A stretch of 64,000 nucleotides of DNA from Desulfobacterales bacterium (GCA_028277765.1 JANQFQ010000115.1:19407-83406); one strand, 5' to 3'. Shown: positions 53,524 to 62,968, numbered from the stretch's first letter. Notes: generated from the letters alone by a model not told the origin. A program made the numbers and translations.

Positions 53524-54777
53524 ATGAATATGGAGAGTAATAAAAAGATTATTGAAAAAGCAGCCATATTAAGGCATTTGATAATTATGAATATCTTCTA
53601 TCTTCTGCAGGGATGTTTTGCTGAGGTTTACGGCACATCTTCTGATGAAATGCATGAATCTATCCAGAAAAATGTAAGTCCCGGTGCGTACGATCTGGTA
53701 AAAAAAGCCATGGCTGATATTGAACCCGGTTCCCTGTGTGATTACCATGTTCATATTATCGGTCTGGACAAAAAAGACGGCCAAACATGGGTAAATCCAC
53801 GGATGTTTAGCTGGCTCCACCCGTTTGAACGTTTTAAGACATTATCATTTATGAAAAGCTCGGGAATAGGGGATCTAGATAAGGCAGATCCTCATTATGT
53901 CGGAAGGCTGGTTCAGCTTATTAGGAGTTTTGAAGGTCATGGGAAGCTTCATATCCTGGCGCTTGACTACTATCATAATCCTGACGGCACAAAGGATCTT
54001 GCTAAAAGCGAGTTTTATACTTCCAATTCCTATATCTATGAACTGTCGCAGACATATCCGGATATTTTTGTACCAGCGGTTTCAATTCATCCCTACCGGA
54101 AAGATGCCTTGGAAGTACTTGAGAAATGGGGAAAAAAAGGTGTACGATTCGTTAAATGGCTTCCGAACGCCCAGGGAATTAACGCAGCTGATCCGCGCAT
54201 TGATCCATATTATTCAATCATGAAAAAATATAACATGGTGCTACTAACACACGCGGGTATGGAGATGGCTGTTAAATCTCGATCAGACCAGCGTCTCGGC
54301 AACCCGCTTCTGTTCAGGCGTCCTTTGGATATGGGGGTGAAGGTGATCATGGCGCATTGCGCGAGCTTGGGCCGGGATAAAGACCTGGATAACCCGGGGA
54401 AAAAAGCAAAAAGTTTTGACTTGTTCCTGCGGCTCATGGATGACCCTAAGTATGAGGGCCTGCTGTTTGGTGAGATTTCAGGTATTACCCAGTTTAACCG
54501 CATGCCGGGGCCTGTGATGACACTTTTGGAGCGGCAGGACTTGCATCACCGTTTAATCAACGGAAGCGATTACCCTCTGCCAGCCATCAATATCGTGATT
54601 CAAACCCGCAGCCTGGTCAAACACGGATTGATCACAAAGGAAGAACGGAAACTTTTAAATGAGATTTATAAATACAACCCGATTCTCTTTGATTTTGTAG
54701 TAAAAAGAACCATCCGTAAACCCGGAACAGGGGAGATGCTTCCAGCAAATGTATTTATAAAAAATGGAGGGCCATAG
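53524..54777 (+). CDS. Exported amidohydrolase-family protein
   Basis: This 417-residue protein has an N-terminal hydrophobic segment ending LLQGC (possible lipidation at Cys 31). It has an amidohydrolase-2-type TIM barrel with metal ligands HVH near residue 75, LTHAGMEM near 240, MAHCAS near 277 and the acid in NGSDYPLP near 340. Members hydrolyse or decarboxylate small substrates with one divalent metal; the substrate is unknown. The next gene starts close to its stop, giving a three-gene sigma-54-driven unit (peptide, amidohydrolase, lipase-like hydrolase). Confidence 0.8.
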   Translation: MNMESNKKIIEKAAILRHLIIMNIFYLLQGCFAEVYGTSSDEMHESIQKNVSPGAYDLVKKAMADIEPGSLCDYHVHIIGLDKKDGQTWVNPRMFSWLHPFERFKTLSFMKSSGIGDLDKADPHYVGRLVQLIRSFEGHGKLHILALDYYHNPDGTKDLAKSEFYTSNSYIYELSQTYPDIFVPAVSIHPYRKDALEVLEKWGKKGVRFVKWLPNAQGINAADPRIDPYYSIMKKYNMVLLTHAGMEMAVKSRSDQRLGNPLLFRRPLDMGVKVIMAHCASLGRDKDLDNPGKKAKSFDLFLRLMDDPKYEGLLFGEISGITQFNRMPGPVMTLLERQDLHHRLINGSDYPLPAINIVIQTRSLVKHGLITKEERKLLNEIYKYNPILFDFVVKRTIRKPGTGEMLPANVFIKNGGP

Positions 54778-54781
54778 GAGC

Positions 54782-55531
54782 GTGAAGATATTACTACCAT
54801 CAATTATGGCTCTTTTATTATGCATTATGATGATGTCGCAGTCTCCCTCCAAAACTGAGGCAAAAGTTAAAAAGAATGAATATGTGATCCTTTTGCACGG
54901 CATGGGACGGACAAAATATTCCATGAAAACAATGGAACGTTTTCTGGAGAAAAAGGGTTATCAAACAAAAAATGTCGGTTATCCTTCGACCGGTGAAACT
55001 ATAAATAAGATAGCTGAACTGCATGTGGGGAGCGCGGTTAAATCGTGTGAAAAAAAAGGGGCTGAAAAGATCCATTTTGTAACCCATTCCCTAGGGGGGA
55101 TCGTGTTGAGGCAATACCTGCAGGATCATACGCTTCCGCCGGGGAGCCGGGCTGTTATGCTGAGTCCGCCGAACAAGGGGAGCAATGTAACCGACGCATT
55201 TAAGGACTATTCCTTTTATAAATGGGGAACCGGGCCTGCAGGTCAAAAACTTGGTACAGGCCCTGAAAGCATGCCCAACAGCCTGAAGCCGATTGACATT
55301 GATGTGGGTATTATCATCGGGAACAAGAGCTTAAATCCATTTTACTCTTCTTTCATAGATGGTGAGAATGATGGCAAGGTCTCTGTGGAGCAGGCAAAAC
55401 TGAAAGAGATGACTGATTTACTGGTTGTACCCAGCAGCCATTCGTTTATTATGAGGGACAGTTTAGTAATGAAACAGGTTGTTATTTTTCTAAAAGATGG
55501 GAGATTTGATCATGCTTCAGTAAAAGAGTGA
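54782..55531 (+). CDS. Exported lipase-like alpha/beta hydrolase
   Basis: The start is uncertain. GTG 54782 gives a clean signal peptide (MKILLPSIMALLLCIMMM) with GGAGGG about ten bases upstream, whereas an ATG at 54764 inside the preceding gene lacks a ribosome site. The 249-residue product has ILLHGMGRTKYSM (oxyanion region), the nucleophile THSLGGI near residue 93, a probable acid in DGENDGKVSV and the His in PSSHSFIM. This matches LipA/EstA-type small lipases. It probably works in the periplasm alongside the amidohydrolase. Confidence 0.78.
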   Translation: MKILLPSIMALLLCIMMMSQSPSKTEAKVKKNEYVILLHGMGRTKYSMKTMERFLEKKGYQTKNVGYPSTGETINKIAELHVGSAVKSCEKKGAEKIHFVTHSLGGIVLRQYLQDHTLPPGSRAVMLSPPNKGSNVTDAFKDYSFYKWGTGPAGQKLGTGPESMPNSLKPIDIDVGIIIGNKSLNPFYSSFIDGENDGKVSVEQAKLKEMTDLLVVPSSHSFIMRDSLVMKQVVIFLKDGRFDHASVKE

Positions 55532-55545
55532 TAAAGTACATTCTC

Positions 55546-56124
55546 TTATTTCTTCCAAAAATCAAACAGGCTGCTTGACCAGATTCTTTCAATATTATTA
55601 AAGACCTTGTCCCTTTCCCGACGAAGGTCACCCGCTTTTGCGGGATCAGCGGTGCCCAGCTTTTTCTGAAGGCTATGGATTTTTTTTTCAAGATCATCCA
55701 GTTGTTTCTGCTGGTCTTTTATCTTTTTCTGAAGGTCTGAATCTTTTTGGATTTGTGAAAGCTGATTGTTTATATCATCCATGTCAACATCAGCTTTTAC
55801 TTGCAGAAAGACCGCAAAATTCTCACCAGATGTTTGCCAGTCCTCTTTGATGATTTCCACTTTTAAAAGAGCGGAAGAATAGGAGGTGACTTCGTCTTTT
55901 GTGAGCTGATAATTGGCGGTTTTACTGAGACTTTGGATATAGACGCCAGCTTTTTCCAATGCTTTCCGTTTTGCTTCAAGAAAGCAGATACGTCTGGCGT
56001 CATTTTTTGAATCATTGTCACCCATTACATACCGGTGGTCAGCGTATACGGTTTTAGTCTCCGCACAGGCAACTACCGGTATGATCAGCGAGATGATGAA
56101 TACTGAAAATAATAGTCTCGTCAT
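55546..56124 (-). CDS. Periplasmic LPP20/FlgT-N-like protein with coiled coil
   Basis: This 192-residue protein follows AAGGAG. A signal peptide ends near CAETK. Residues 25-115 look like the LPP20/FlgT N-terminal domain (ARRICFLEAKRKALEKAGVYIQS, then a VKADVD strand). Residues 120-170 form a heptad-rich coiled coil (IQKDSDLQKKIKDQQKQL). It could be an envelope structural or assembly factor. It converges on the lipase gene with 14 bases between stops. Confidence 0.7.
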   Translation of the reverse strand: MTRLLFSVFIISLIIPVVACAETKTVYADHRYVMGDNDSKNDARRICFLEAKRKALEKAGVYIQSLSKTANYQLTKDEVTSYSSALLKVEIIKEDWQTSGENFAVFLQVKADVDMDDINNQLSQIQKDSDLQKKIKDQQKQLDDLEKKIHSLQKKLGTADPAKAGDLRRERDKVFNNIERIWSSSLFDFWKK

Positions 56125-56190
56125 TTATCAGCTCCTTATGATTTGCTACCACGAATGACACGCATTACGCTAAAATTTTATATAATAGAA

Positions 56191-56330
56191 CACGGATAAG
56201 ACGGATTTAACAGATTTTCACGGATAAAGAAATATTGAAACCCTGCTAAAGACAGGACCCCGATGGCGGGATCTACACTTCGTTTCGACAGGCAGGATGA
56301 ATTGGATATCAGGCGGGTTATGAACCCGCC
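56191..56330. repeat. Dispersed intergenic repeats in a 280-base spacer
   Basis: The spacer 56125-56404 has no gene. Bases 56191-56228 are a CACGGATAAG / ACGGATTTAACAG / CACGGATAAA element of a kind common in intergenic DNA of this group. Bases 56312-56330 form a hairpin, GGCGGGTT with AACCCGCC around ATG, followed by CCTAC, the complement of the GTAGGGGCGG motif near 24771. Confidence 0.55.
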
Positions 56331-56404
56331 CCTACAATTTATCCTATACTCCTCTATCTTGCCTACTTATCTCTCTGCTCTACGCTCCCTTCTCTAAGCT
56401 TATT

Positions 56405-57604
56405 TCAATACGTAAACTTGCCATTTTCATAAATGACAATTTTCTTGCCTGATTTAAGACGGGCAGTGACTCTTTTCTTTTCAGTGTTTACAATGTCCCA
56501 GTGAAGCGCGGAATCATTGAATCCCAGTTGCTCTTTTCTTTTCTTTGTCAGCAGTGAAGTTTTGCCGTTAAATGTATCGGAATAGGAGGCGCCAAGAGCT
56601 ACATGGCAGTTGCCGTATTTACCACCGTAGTTTTCATCAAAAAGCGTGTTTGCCATGAATTTGTCAATTTTTGAAAACCGCTTGTCTGTAAGAGAAAATT
56701 CACCCAGCTTGTCAGCCCCTTTGTCCATGGCAAGCTGTTTTTTTACAAAGTTTTCACCTGTCTTTGCTTCTATTTTCACAGCAGATCCTTTTTTAAACTC
56801 AATCCTGACTCCTTTTACGTAATTACCGCTCCTGTATGAAGGCTGGTTCGCGTAATACACACCCCGGGTTCCCCGCCAGTCAGGTGACAGGAAAAGCTCA
56901 AAGCTGGGGATATTATGGCCTGATATACCGAGCCACCTCCTTTTTTCTCCAGGGGTTATTTCCAGGTCCATATTTCGTGATTCAATATGAAACGTTTCTG
57001 CTCTAATGCTGTTCAACCATTTTTTAATAGACTGCGCCCGTTTATAGATCTTTTGCCATTGATCGACCGGTGAAGCACTGTTCAAAAAACACGCTTTAAC
57101 TATCTGATTGGTGTATTCCTTCATTGACAGCTTGGCATGTTTGGCAAGATCTTTTGTGGGAAAAACGCATAACGTCCAGCCGAACATACCTTTTTCTTCA
57201 CGTTTTTCAAGGATATCACGTATCGGTTTCCGTGCTACTGCGGTTTTCCCAATCTTTCTCGGGTCGACACCGCTTAAATGTGTTATGGATTCCGGCGCGT
57301 GAAGGTAAATATTACCGTTCAGGGATTTGACCAGTTCTCTATCCCCTTTTGGTTCAAAAATAAGCTGCTTGTTATTGGCAAGGGTGTAAAAGTTTCGCTC
57401 CATGTCTGATGTAATCACCATACGGTGAACAGGATTACGGCCTGCTCTGATCAGTTTTTCAAACAGTATTTCAGCCAGCCGGACGGCTGGCAGGTCGTAT
57501 CGTAAAAGAATGACATCCTGTTTTTTATAACGTCCGGTTCTGGCTGTGTTGAGCCCCCATAGAAGTACATCCGCGTACTTCTGAAGCTGTTTTTCAGTAA
57601 ACAT
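56405..57604 (-). CDS. M29-family aminopeptidase
   Basis: This 399-residue cytoplasmic protein follows GAGGAG. It aligns in layout with the M29 (AmpS/AmpT/PepS) metallopeptidases. An N-terminal Rossmann-like half precedes the C-terminal metal site with SFELF (Glu) near residue 234, KLGEFSL (Glu) near 297, the conserved GNCHVALGASY (His) near 335 and LHWDIV (His, Asp) near 370. These enzymes remove N-terminal residues using two divalent metals and form dimers. It is probably a housekeeping peptide-recycling enzyme. Confidence 0.88.
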   Translation of the reverse strand: MFTEKQLQKYADVLLWGLNTARTGRYKKQDVILLRYDLPAVRLAEILFEKLIRAGRNPVHRMVITSDMERNFYTLANNKQLIFEPKGDRELVKSLNGNIYLHAPESITHLSGVDPRKIGKTAVARKPIRDILEKREEKGMFGWTLCVFPTKDLAKHAKLSMKEYTNQIVKACFLNSASPVDQWQKIYKRAQSIKKWLNSIRAETFHIESRNMDLEITPGEKRRWLGISGHNIPSFELFLSPDWRGTRGVYYANQPSYRSGNYVKGVRIEFKKGSAVKIEAKTGENFVKKQLAMDKGADKLGEFSLTDKRFSKIDKFMANTLFDENYGGKYGNCHVALGASYSDTFNGKTSLLTKKRKEQLGFNDSALHWDIVNTEKKRVTARLKSGKKIVIYENGKFTY

Positions 57605-57659
57605 GTTCTAATTCTCCTCTCAATATATATGTCCAGATCCAGATCCATTCTTTTATTTT

Positions 57660-57911
57660 TTATCCCCTATCTTTTAGAAAAAGCAGGTGATATTCCTGTT
57701 CAGTCAAATGGTTTCTTAAAAGTCCAGTCAGTATGTTAAAAATTGTCTCCAATTCATCATCTGACATTCTTTCTACCATCTTTTTTATGAGGTCATCATT
57801 GGAAAACATCTGGAGATAGCAGATGATGGTTTTTTCATCTGTTTCCCTGTCCAGTCCAAAGCCTACCATGCCATCATAGTTTTCAATAAAGTTATGTGAA
57901 TATATTGACAT
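57660..57911 (-). CDS. Small conserved cytoplasmic protein of unknown function
   Basis: This 83-residue acidic, helical protein (IENYDGMVGFGLDRETDEKT, then a long helix ending LTEQEYHLLFLKDRG) follows AAAGGA. No domain is recognised. It lies upstream of the aminopeptidase on the same strand with a 55-base gap and may be co-transcribed. Composition is ordinary for a folded protein. Confidence 0.65.
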   Translation of the reverse strand: MSIYSHNFIENYDGMVGFGLDRETDEKTIICYLQMFSNDDLIKKMVERMSDDELETIFNILTGLLRNHLTEQEYHLLFLKDRG

Positions 57912-58065
57912 TATTTATCCTTTTATAAAAAAAACGCTTTCAGACATCATTATTTATTCTATCTTTATAAAAAATATTGAATAAAAAATGAACCTTCTGA
58001 TAAGTGTAGATTCCATATATACATATTTGAATGATATTAACAAGATCAACAGGTAATTTTATCAT

Positions 58066-58962
58066 ATGAACATTGGTTATTTTTCATCCCAGGACAGTCT
58101 TTCCATCCGTTACGGTATTAGTTTATGCCAACTTACAGAAAAAAAAGGGAGCATCATCCTTCTTAGCGGCAGGGCGGAATTTTTGGAAAAATATAGTGAA
58201 ACGATAGATGAACTAAATGAGCGGGGTTTTGACGTATATTTTCTTGACTGGAGAGGCCAGGGCCTTTCATCAAGAATTCTACCCAACAGGCTCAAAGGCT
58301 ATGTGCAATCTTATGATAGCTATATCAGTGATCTTGGTCTGTTTATTGAAAAAATTGTTCTTCCAGAAGCGGCCAAGCCCCTCTTTATTCTCTCCCATTC
58401 ACTTGGCGGACATATTCTGCTCCGTCTACTTTCTGAAAAACAGTATGCTATCAGCGGACTTGTCTTCTCATCACCCATGATAGATATCCATACGTCTCCA
58501 TGGCCCAGGTGGTTTGCCAGGCTAATCACCGCCATAGCGGTTCGAATCGGTCTTGGTGATTTATACGCCATCGGTCATTCCGACAACTCGCTCATAAACA
58601 ACACTTTTGACGACAATAAACTGACATCAGATCCTGTCCGTTTCATGGATTTGAGACATGAGATTATTAAGAACCCTGAATTGGCGATCGGCGGTGTGAC
58701 TTACGGTTGGCTGGAGGCGACCTTTAAGTCTATTGCAAAACTGACCGAGCCTGGTTATGTTGAAAGGGTGGATATACGGTCTCTTATCATTTGCGCTGAA
58801 AATGACCGTGTTGTTTGTAAAAAAGCAATACAAAGCATATGCGCCAGGATGCCTGACTGTGCTTTTACAGAGATAAAAGGATCACGGCATGAGATATTAA
58901 AAGAAAAAGACTGTTTCAGGGATCTGTTCTGGAACGAATTTGACAGATTTATCAATATTTAA
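58066..58962 (+). CDS. Alpha/beta hydrolase, lysophospholipase (PldB)-like
   Basis: This 298-residue protein without a signal peptide has the Hydrolase_4/monoglyceride-lipase pattern: ILLSGRAEF in the position of the usual HGxxEH, DWRGQGLSS near residue 63, the nucleophile LSHSLGGH near 110, the acid in AENDRVVC near 245 and the His in GSRHEIL near 273. It probably cleaves lysophospholipids or monoacylglycerols in the cytoplasm. The next gene starts at the base after its stop and encodes a related exported hydrolase. Confidence 0.82.
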   Translation: MNIGYFSSQDSLSIRYGISLCQLTEKKGSIILLSGRAEFLEKYSETIDELNERGFDVYFLDWRGQGLSSRILPNRLKGYVQSYDSYISDLGLFIEKIVLPEAAKPLFILSHSLGGHILLRLLSEKQYAISGLVFSSPMIDIHTSPWPRWFARLITAIAVRIGLGDLYAIGHSDNSLINNTFDDNKLTSDPVRFMDLRHEIIKNPELAIGGVTYGWLEATFKSIAKLTEPGYVERVDIRSLIICAENDRVVCKKAIQSICARMPDCAFTEIKGSRHEILKEKDCFRDLFWNEFDRFINI

Positions 58963-59979
58963 ATGGATATAAGACACTTTTTTATCATACTGTTTCTGAT
59001 CATCGGCTGCCTCGGGCTGTGTGCTGCTGGTGCTGAAAAAGGACAAAGGATTGAGCATATTGTTAAACAGGTCCAAAAAGAGATAAGACCGCTTGACCTG
59101 TCCATCATCCCTGAACATACAGACCCGGAAACCGAATTTTTTAAATATTACGGTATTAGCTTTCAAAACACGCGTCACTATTTCGGCGAATTTAAATCAG
59201 GTGACGACACTATCGCAGGTCATGTTTTTATCCCGGAAGAACCAAAGGGGACTGTATTCATCCTTCACGGCTATTACGATCATACCGGTATATTAAGAAA
59301 CCTCATTAAAAGTTGCCTGAAGAAAGGGTATGCCGTTGCATCATACGATCTCCCTGGTCACGGTATCTCTTCAGGTACCCGTGCGTCTATCCAGGATTTT
59401 AAAGATTATGTCACAACCTTTGATAATTTCATTAGCATGTTCAGCCCTGGACTTCCCCAGCCTCACCACTTTATCGGACACAGTACAGGATGTTCGGTTG
59501 CTTATGACTATTTGAATGGTAAAGGGAAGAAGGCTTTTGATAAAATTATCTTCCTTGCCCCAATGGTGCATAATGCTCACTGGAAACTTTCAAGAACCGG
59601 TCACTTTATTTTTAGTCCGATCTTTAAAAATGTGCCTAGAAAATTCCGTAAAAATTCATCCAATCCTGATTTTCACAAATTTTTAAAAAAAGATCCCCTT
59701 CAGGCGAAAACAGTACCATCACAATGGCTGAAGGCGCTTTACAAATGGAATAAAAAGATTATAAACTATAAAACCGTCTCACATCCTGTTCTTATCATCC
59801 AGGGGACAAAGGATAATGTCGTGGACTGGAAATATAATATTCCATTTTTAAAGAAGAAAATTAAGCCGGTTAAGGTGAACTATATAGATGGCGGCGGACA
59901 TCAGTTGCTTAATGAGAAAGAGGATTTAAAGTCTAAAGTTCTCTCACAGATAAACATGTATATTGCGAATGAACAATAA
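58963..59979 (+). CDS. Exported alpha/beta hydrolase, lysophospholipase-like
   Basis: This 338-residue protein has a signal peptide (LGLCAAGAE; a GC pair offers a weak lipobox). Its Hydrolase_4 fold shows ILHGYYDHTG, YDLPGHGISSG, the nucleophile FIGHSTGCS near residue 168, the acid in QGTKDNVVD near 285 and the His in GGGHQLL near 312. It is adjacent to and related to the cytoplasmic hydrolase, so the pair may act on the same lipid class in two compartments. The thiL start overlaps its last four codons. Confidence 0.8.
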   Translation: MDIRHFFIILFLIIGCLGLCAAGAEKGQRIEHIVKQVQKEIRPLDLSIIPEHTDPETEFFKYYGISFQNTRHYFGEFKSGDDTIAGHVFIPEEPKGTVFILHGYYDHTGILRNLIKSCLKKGYAVASYDLPGHGISSGTRASIQDFKDYVTTFDNFISMFSPGLPQPHHFIGHSTGCSVAYDYLNGKGKKAFDKIIFLAPMVHNAHWKLSRTGHFIFSPIFKNVPRKFRKNSSNPDFHKFLKKDPLQAKTVPSQWLKALYKWNKKIINYKTVSHPVLIIQGTKDNVVDWKYNIPFLKKKIKPVKVNYIDGGGHQLLNEKEDLKSKVLSQINMYIANEQ

Positions 59980-60994
59980 CAGCATAAAAGACATCGGTGA
60001 ATTCGGGCTGATCAGAAGAATCACTAGGGGATGTTTAATCCGCTCCAAAGGCGTTGTAAAGGGGATTGGTGATGACGCGGCCGCGTTTACAGTGCCATCA
60101 GGAGAAGTGTCGCTGATGACAACCGATATGCTGGTCGAGAGGGTTCATTTTATCAGGAACGCGACCACGGCTTTTAACCTTGGCCACAAGGCACTTGCTG
60201 TTAATCTCAGTGATATAGCGGCTATGGGCGGGACAGCTCGTGATGCCTTCGTCAGCATCGGCATCCCTGATGACTGCACTGTTGAATTTGTAGAGGAGAT
60301 GTACACTGGTATGAAAAAACTTGCCGCTGAATTTGATGTCAATATTATCGGCGGAGACACAACCGGTTCCAAAATCGACCTTGTCATCACGATAGCTGTA
60401 ACAGGAATTGCGCCTAAAAAAGAGGTAATGTACCGTGACAAGGCAAAAATCGGGGATATCATATTTGCGACAGGATTAATAGGAGACAGCCGAGCGGGGT
60501 TGCATCTGCTATTAAATGATATAGCGGCTGATACAGAAGCATTGAAAGCTTTGCGCAAAACCCATCTCCTTCCAGTACCGTTTCTGAAAGAGGGTCGTTT
60601 CCTGGCTAAGCAAAAAGGTATTCATGCAGCAATTGATGTAAGCGATGGCCTCAGTTCAGACTTGGGGCATATTGTGAAACAGAGCAATACAGGAGCGATA
60701 CTTGAATATAACAGGATACCTGTGTCAGATAATCTGAATGAATTTTGCGGACAATTCGGCTTTGATCCTGTTGAATACGCAGTTGAAGGAGGTGAAGATT
60801 ATATCCTCATCTGTACTGTTTCACCTGAAACCGCTGACAAGGTTGCGGAGAATTATGAGACAGAATTCACTGTGCCTCTCTACCCAATAGGAGAGATAAC
60901 AGATACAGGCAAGATTGAACTGATTTTTCCTGACAGCCGGCGTGTAAATGTGGCAGATACTGGCTGGGATCATTTTAACCCTAACGTTGCATAA
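59969..60994 (+). CDS. thiL: Thiamine-monophosphate kinase
   Basis: The start is ATG 59969, overlapping the preceding gene by 11 bases; a TTG two codons earlier is less likely. The 341-residue product has ThiL/PurM landmarks: GEFGLI, GIGDDAAAF, TTDMLVERVHF, NLSDIAAMGG, GGDTTGS and IDVSDGLSSDLGH. It phosphorylates thiamine monophosphate to the diphosphate, the last cofactor step. The last five codons and stop fall inside a 34-bp inverted repeat. thiD follows 200 bases downstream. Confidence 0.93.
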   Translation: MNNNSIKDIGEFGLIRRITRGCLIRSKGVVKGIGDDAAAFTVPSGEVSLMTTDMLVERVHFIRNATTAFNLGHKALAVNLSDIAAMGGTARDAFVSIGIPDDCTVEFVEEMYTGMKKLAAEFDVNIIGGDTTGSKIDLVITIAVTGIAPKKEVMYRDKAKIGDIIFATGLIGDSRAGLHLLLNDIAADTEALKALRKTHLLPVPFLKEGRFLAKQKGIHAAIDVSDGLSSDLGHIVKQSNTGAILEYNRIPVSDNLNEFCGQFGFDPVEYAVEGGEDYILICTVSPETADKVAENYETEFTVPLYPIGEITDTGKIELIFPDSRRVNVADTGWDHFNPNVA

Positions 60995-61094
60995 AAATTG
61001 AGTTCAAAACGCTTTAGATTAGATCATCCTGTAAAGGCATGATATGGAGCGAGTTTTACGGTTTTGAACCAAATTTTTATGCAATGTTAGGGTT
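60977..61094. repeat. Long inverted repeat spanning the thiL stop codon
   Basis: Arms 60977-61010 and 61061-61094 match as reverse complements at 31 of 34 positions around a 50-base loop that itself has an ATCAT/ATGAT pair. The left arm encodes the last ThiL residues (NPNVA) and stop. It may be a small mobile element that supplied the end of thiL, or a strong RNA structure between thiL and thiD. Confidence 0.8.
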
Positions 61095-61195
61095 TAGTAA
61101 ACCCGTACTTGCATTTACATATTAATTATACTATTTATTTATAAAGATAATCTTATCAGAATGTACATGCATATCAATTCTTCGGGAATTTAATA

Positions 61196-62005
61196 ATGAA
61201 AAATTATCATAAAGTACTCACAATTGCCGGGTCAGACAGCAGCGGTGGCGCGGGCATACAGGCTGACATAAAGACGATATCTTCTCTGGGTTGTTATGGG
61301 ATGTCTGTTATTACAACGCTTACCGCCCAGAATACAAAGGGTGTGACTGGGATACACCTTGTACCTCCTTCATTTGTAGAAGAGCAGATTGACGCGGTAT
61401 TGTCTGACATAGGTGCTGATGTTGTAAAAATAGGCATGCTTTACTCTATGGAAATGATCGAAACAGTATATCGTCAGCTTTCAAAACACAAGGTCGATAA
61501 GATTGTGCTTGATCCGGTAATGGCAGCACAAAGTGGTGAGGAGTTTTTTGATGATAAAGCCCTTAACGCACTGAAAGTTTATTTGATGCCGATTACGCTG
61601 GTATTAACACCGAACCTGCCGGAAGCTGAAAAAATACTGGGGAGACATCTTGAAGGGGTTAAGAGCATGGAAGATGCTGTAAAAGTTCTTGCCAAGTACG
61701 GTAGTGAGAATATCCTCCTCAAGGGCGGGCATATGAAGGACAGTACTATCATTGATATACTCTACATTAAAGAAGAGGACCGTTTTGTTGAGATGGATGA
61801 GCAGAGGATAGAGACATGGAATGATCATGGCACGGGCTGTACCCTTTCTTCAGCTATAGCTGCTTTTCTGGCAAAGGGATGTGATGTGGAAGATGCTGTA
61901 AGAAACGCCAAGCAGTATATCACAGAATCGATCAAAGCCGGAATAGGCTACAAACTCGGGCAGGGAAGGGGGCCAGTGCATCATTTCTTTGATTCATGGT
62001 CATAG
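61196..62005 (+). CDS. thiD: Hydroxymethylpyrimidine/phosphomethylpyrimidine kinase
   Basis: This 269-residue ribokinase-fold protein has the ThiD signature TIAGSDSSGGAGIQAD at the N-terminus, TALTAQNTKGV-type substrate loop text, DPVMAAQSGE near residue 103, TPNLPEAE near 140, and the catalytic DHGTGCTLSSAIAA near 210. It performs the two phosphorylations of the pyrimidine moiety in thiamine synthesis and pairs functionally with the upstream thiL. No TPP riboswitch is seen in the 200-base gap. Its 3' end overlaps the convergent LysR gene by 25 bases. Confidence 0.93.
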   Translation: MKNYHKVLTIAGSDSSGGAGIQADIKTISSLGCYGMSVITTLTAQNTKGVTGIHLVPPSFVEEQIDAVLSDIGADVVKIGMLYSMEMIETVYRQLSKHKVDKIVLDPVMAAQSGEEFFDDKALNALKVYLMPITLVLTPNLPEAEKILGRHLEGVKSMEDAVKVLAKYGSENILLKGGHMKDSTIIDILYIKEEDRFVEMDEQRIETWNDHGTGCTLSSAIAAFLAKGCDVEDAVRNAKQYITESIKAGIGYKLGQGRGPVHHFFDSWS

Positions 62006-62886
62006 CTTTCAATAAATTTTGTAAATGCCCTGCATATTGGTGACATGCTTCGATGCTTATGCCTCACCAGGTAAAATTTTCTTGTCAAATCCAGGCCTTT
62101 AACTTTTAAGGAATTAAGCGTATTGGTTCTTATTTCATCCGCAACCGCTATGGGTGAGAGGATTGATACGCCAATCCTGTTTTTTATACCCTGTATGACC
62201 GCCTCTGTGCTTCCAAGTTCTGCAACGACATTCAAACCTTTGTCTTTCAAGCCTTTACGACCCAAACTCTGCCTGATCGATTTTAACGTTCCAGAACCTT
62301 TTTCCCGGATGATAAAAGGCTCATTAAGGAGTGCCTTGATGTCAATGTTGTTATTTTTAAACCATTTGTGGCCTTTAGGGACGATAACCCGCATCTCTTC
62401 ATCAATAACTTTTTTTTGAGACAGCATTTTATCTTGAGACTTTGCTCCGACAATACCTGCCTCAAGTATGCCTGAAAGAATGTCCTCCAGTATCGCTTCA
62501 GTATCTCCTGCCACAAGGGATATCGTTACATCAGGGTATTTTTTTATAAATTTTCCTATAATCTGAGGGAGGATATATCCAGCAGGGATGGTGCTTCCGC
62601 CGATAACAAGGCGGCCTTTTATTTTTCCATGAAAAGCGGCCATTGCCGCTTCAGTTTCATCGTATAATGCAAGGAGCCTGCTTGTATATTGATAGAGAAG
62701 TTCGCCGGCTTTTGTGGGGAGGACATGCTTGTCCAGCCTGTCAAGGAGCTTGCAGTTAAAATGTGTCTCCAGATCCTTTATATGACTGCTGATTGTCGGC
62801 TGTGATATGTGAACCGTTTCCGAAGCCTTTGTAAAACTTTTTTGGTCCACAACATGCTTAAAAATTTTTAGACGCCATAGATCCAT
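61981..62886 (-). CDS. LysR-family transcriptional regulator (CysL-like)
   Basis: The start is ATG 62886 after GGGAAGAAAAG; the longer in-frame extension has no start signal. The 301-residue product has an N-terminal winged helix (FTKASETVHISQPTISSHIKDLE) and a CysL-like effector domain beginning RLVIGGSTIPAGYILP. It resembles the LysR group linked with selenium or sulfur metabolism in Desulfobacterota and Clostridia, but no such genes are near. Target genes are unknown. It overlaps thiD tail to tail. Confidence 0.85.
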   Translation of the reverse strand: MDLWRLKIFKHVVDQKSFTKASETVHISQPTISSHIKDLETHFNCKLLDRLDKHVLPTKAGELLYQYTSRLLALYDETEAAMAAFHGKIKGRLVIGGSTIPAGYILPQIIGKFIKKYPDVTISLVAGDTEAILEDILSGILEAGIVGAKSQDKMLSQKKVIDEEMRVIVPKGHKWFKNNNIDIKALLNEPFIIREKGSGTLKSIRQSLGRKGLKDKGLNVVAELGSTEAVIQGIKNRIGVSILSPIAVADEIRTNTLNSLKVKGLDLTRKFYLVRHKHRSMSPICRAFTKFIESYDHESKK

Positions 62887-62968
62887 CTTTTCTTCCCTTT
62901 TTTTAAAACAATAGAAAGTCTGTCTGAATTGGTAATGGGTTTTATATGTCAACAGATAGAAAATAGCA

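Noticed and set aside
60995..61195. TPP riboswitch before thiD
   Set aside because: The conserved CTGAGA and ACCTGA boxes are absent; the gap is explained by the inverted repeat.
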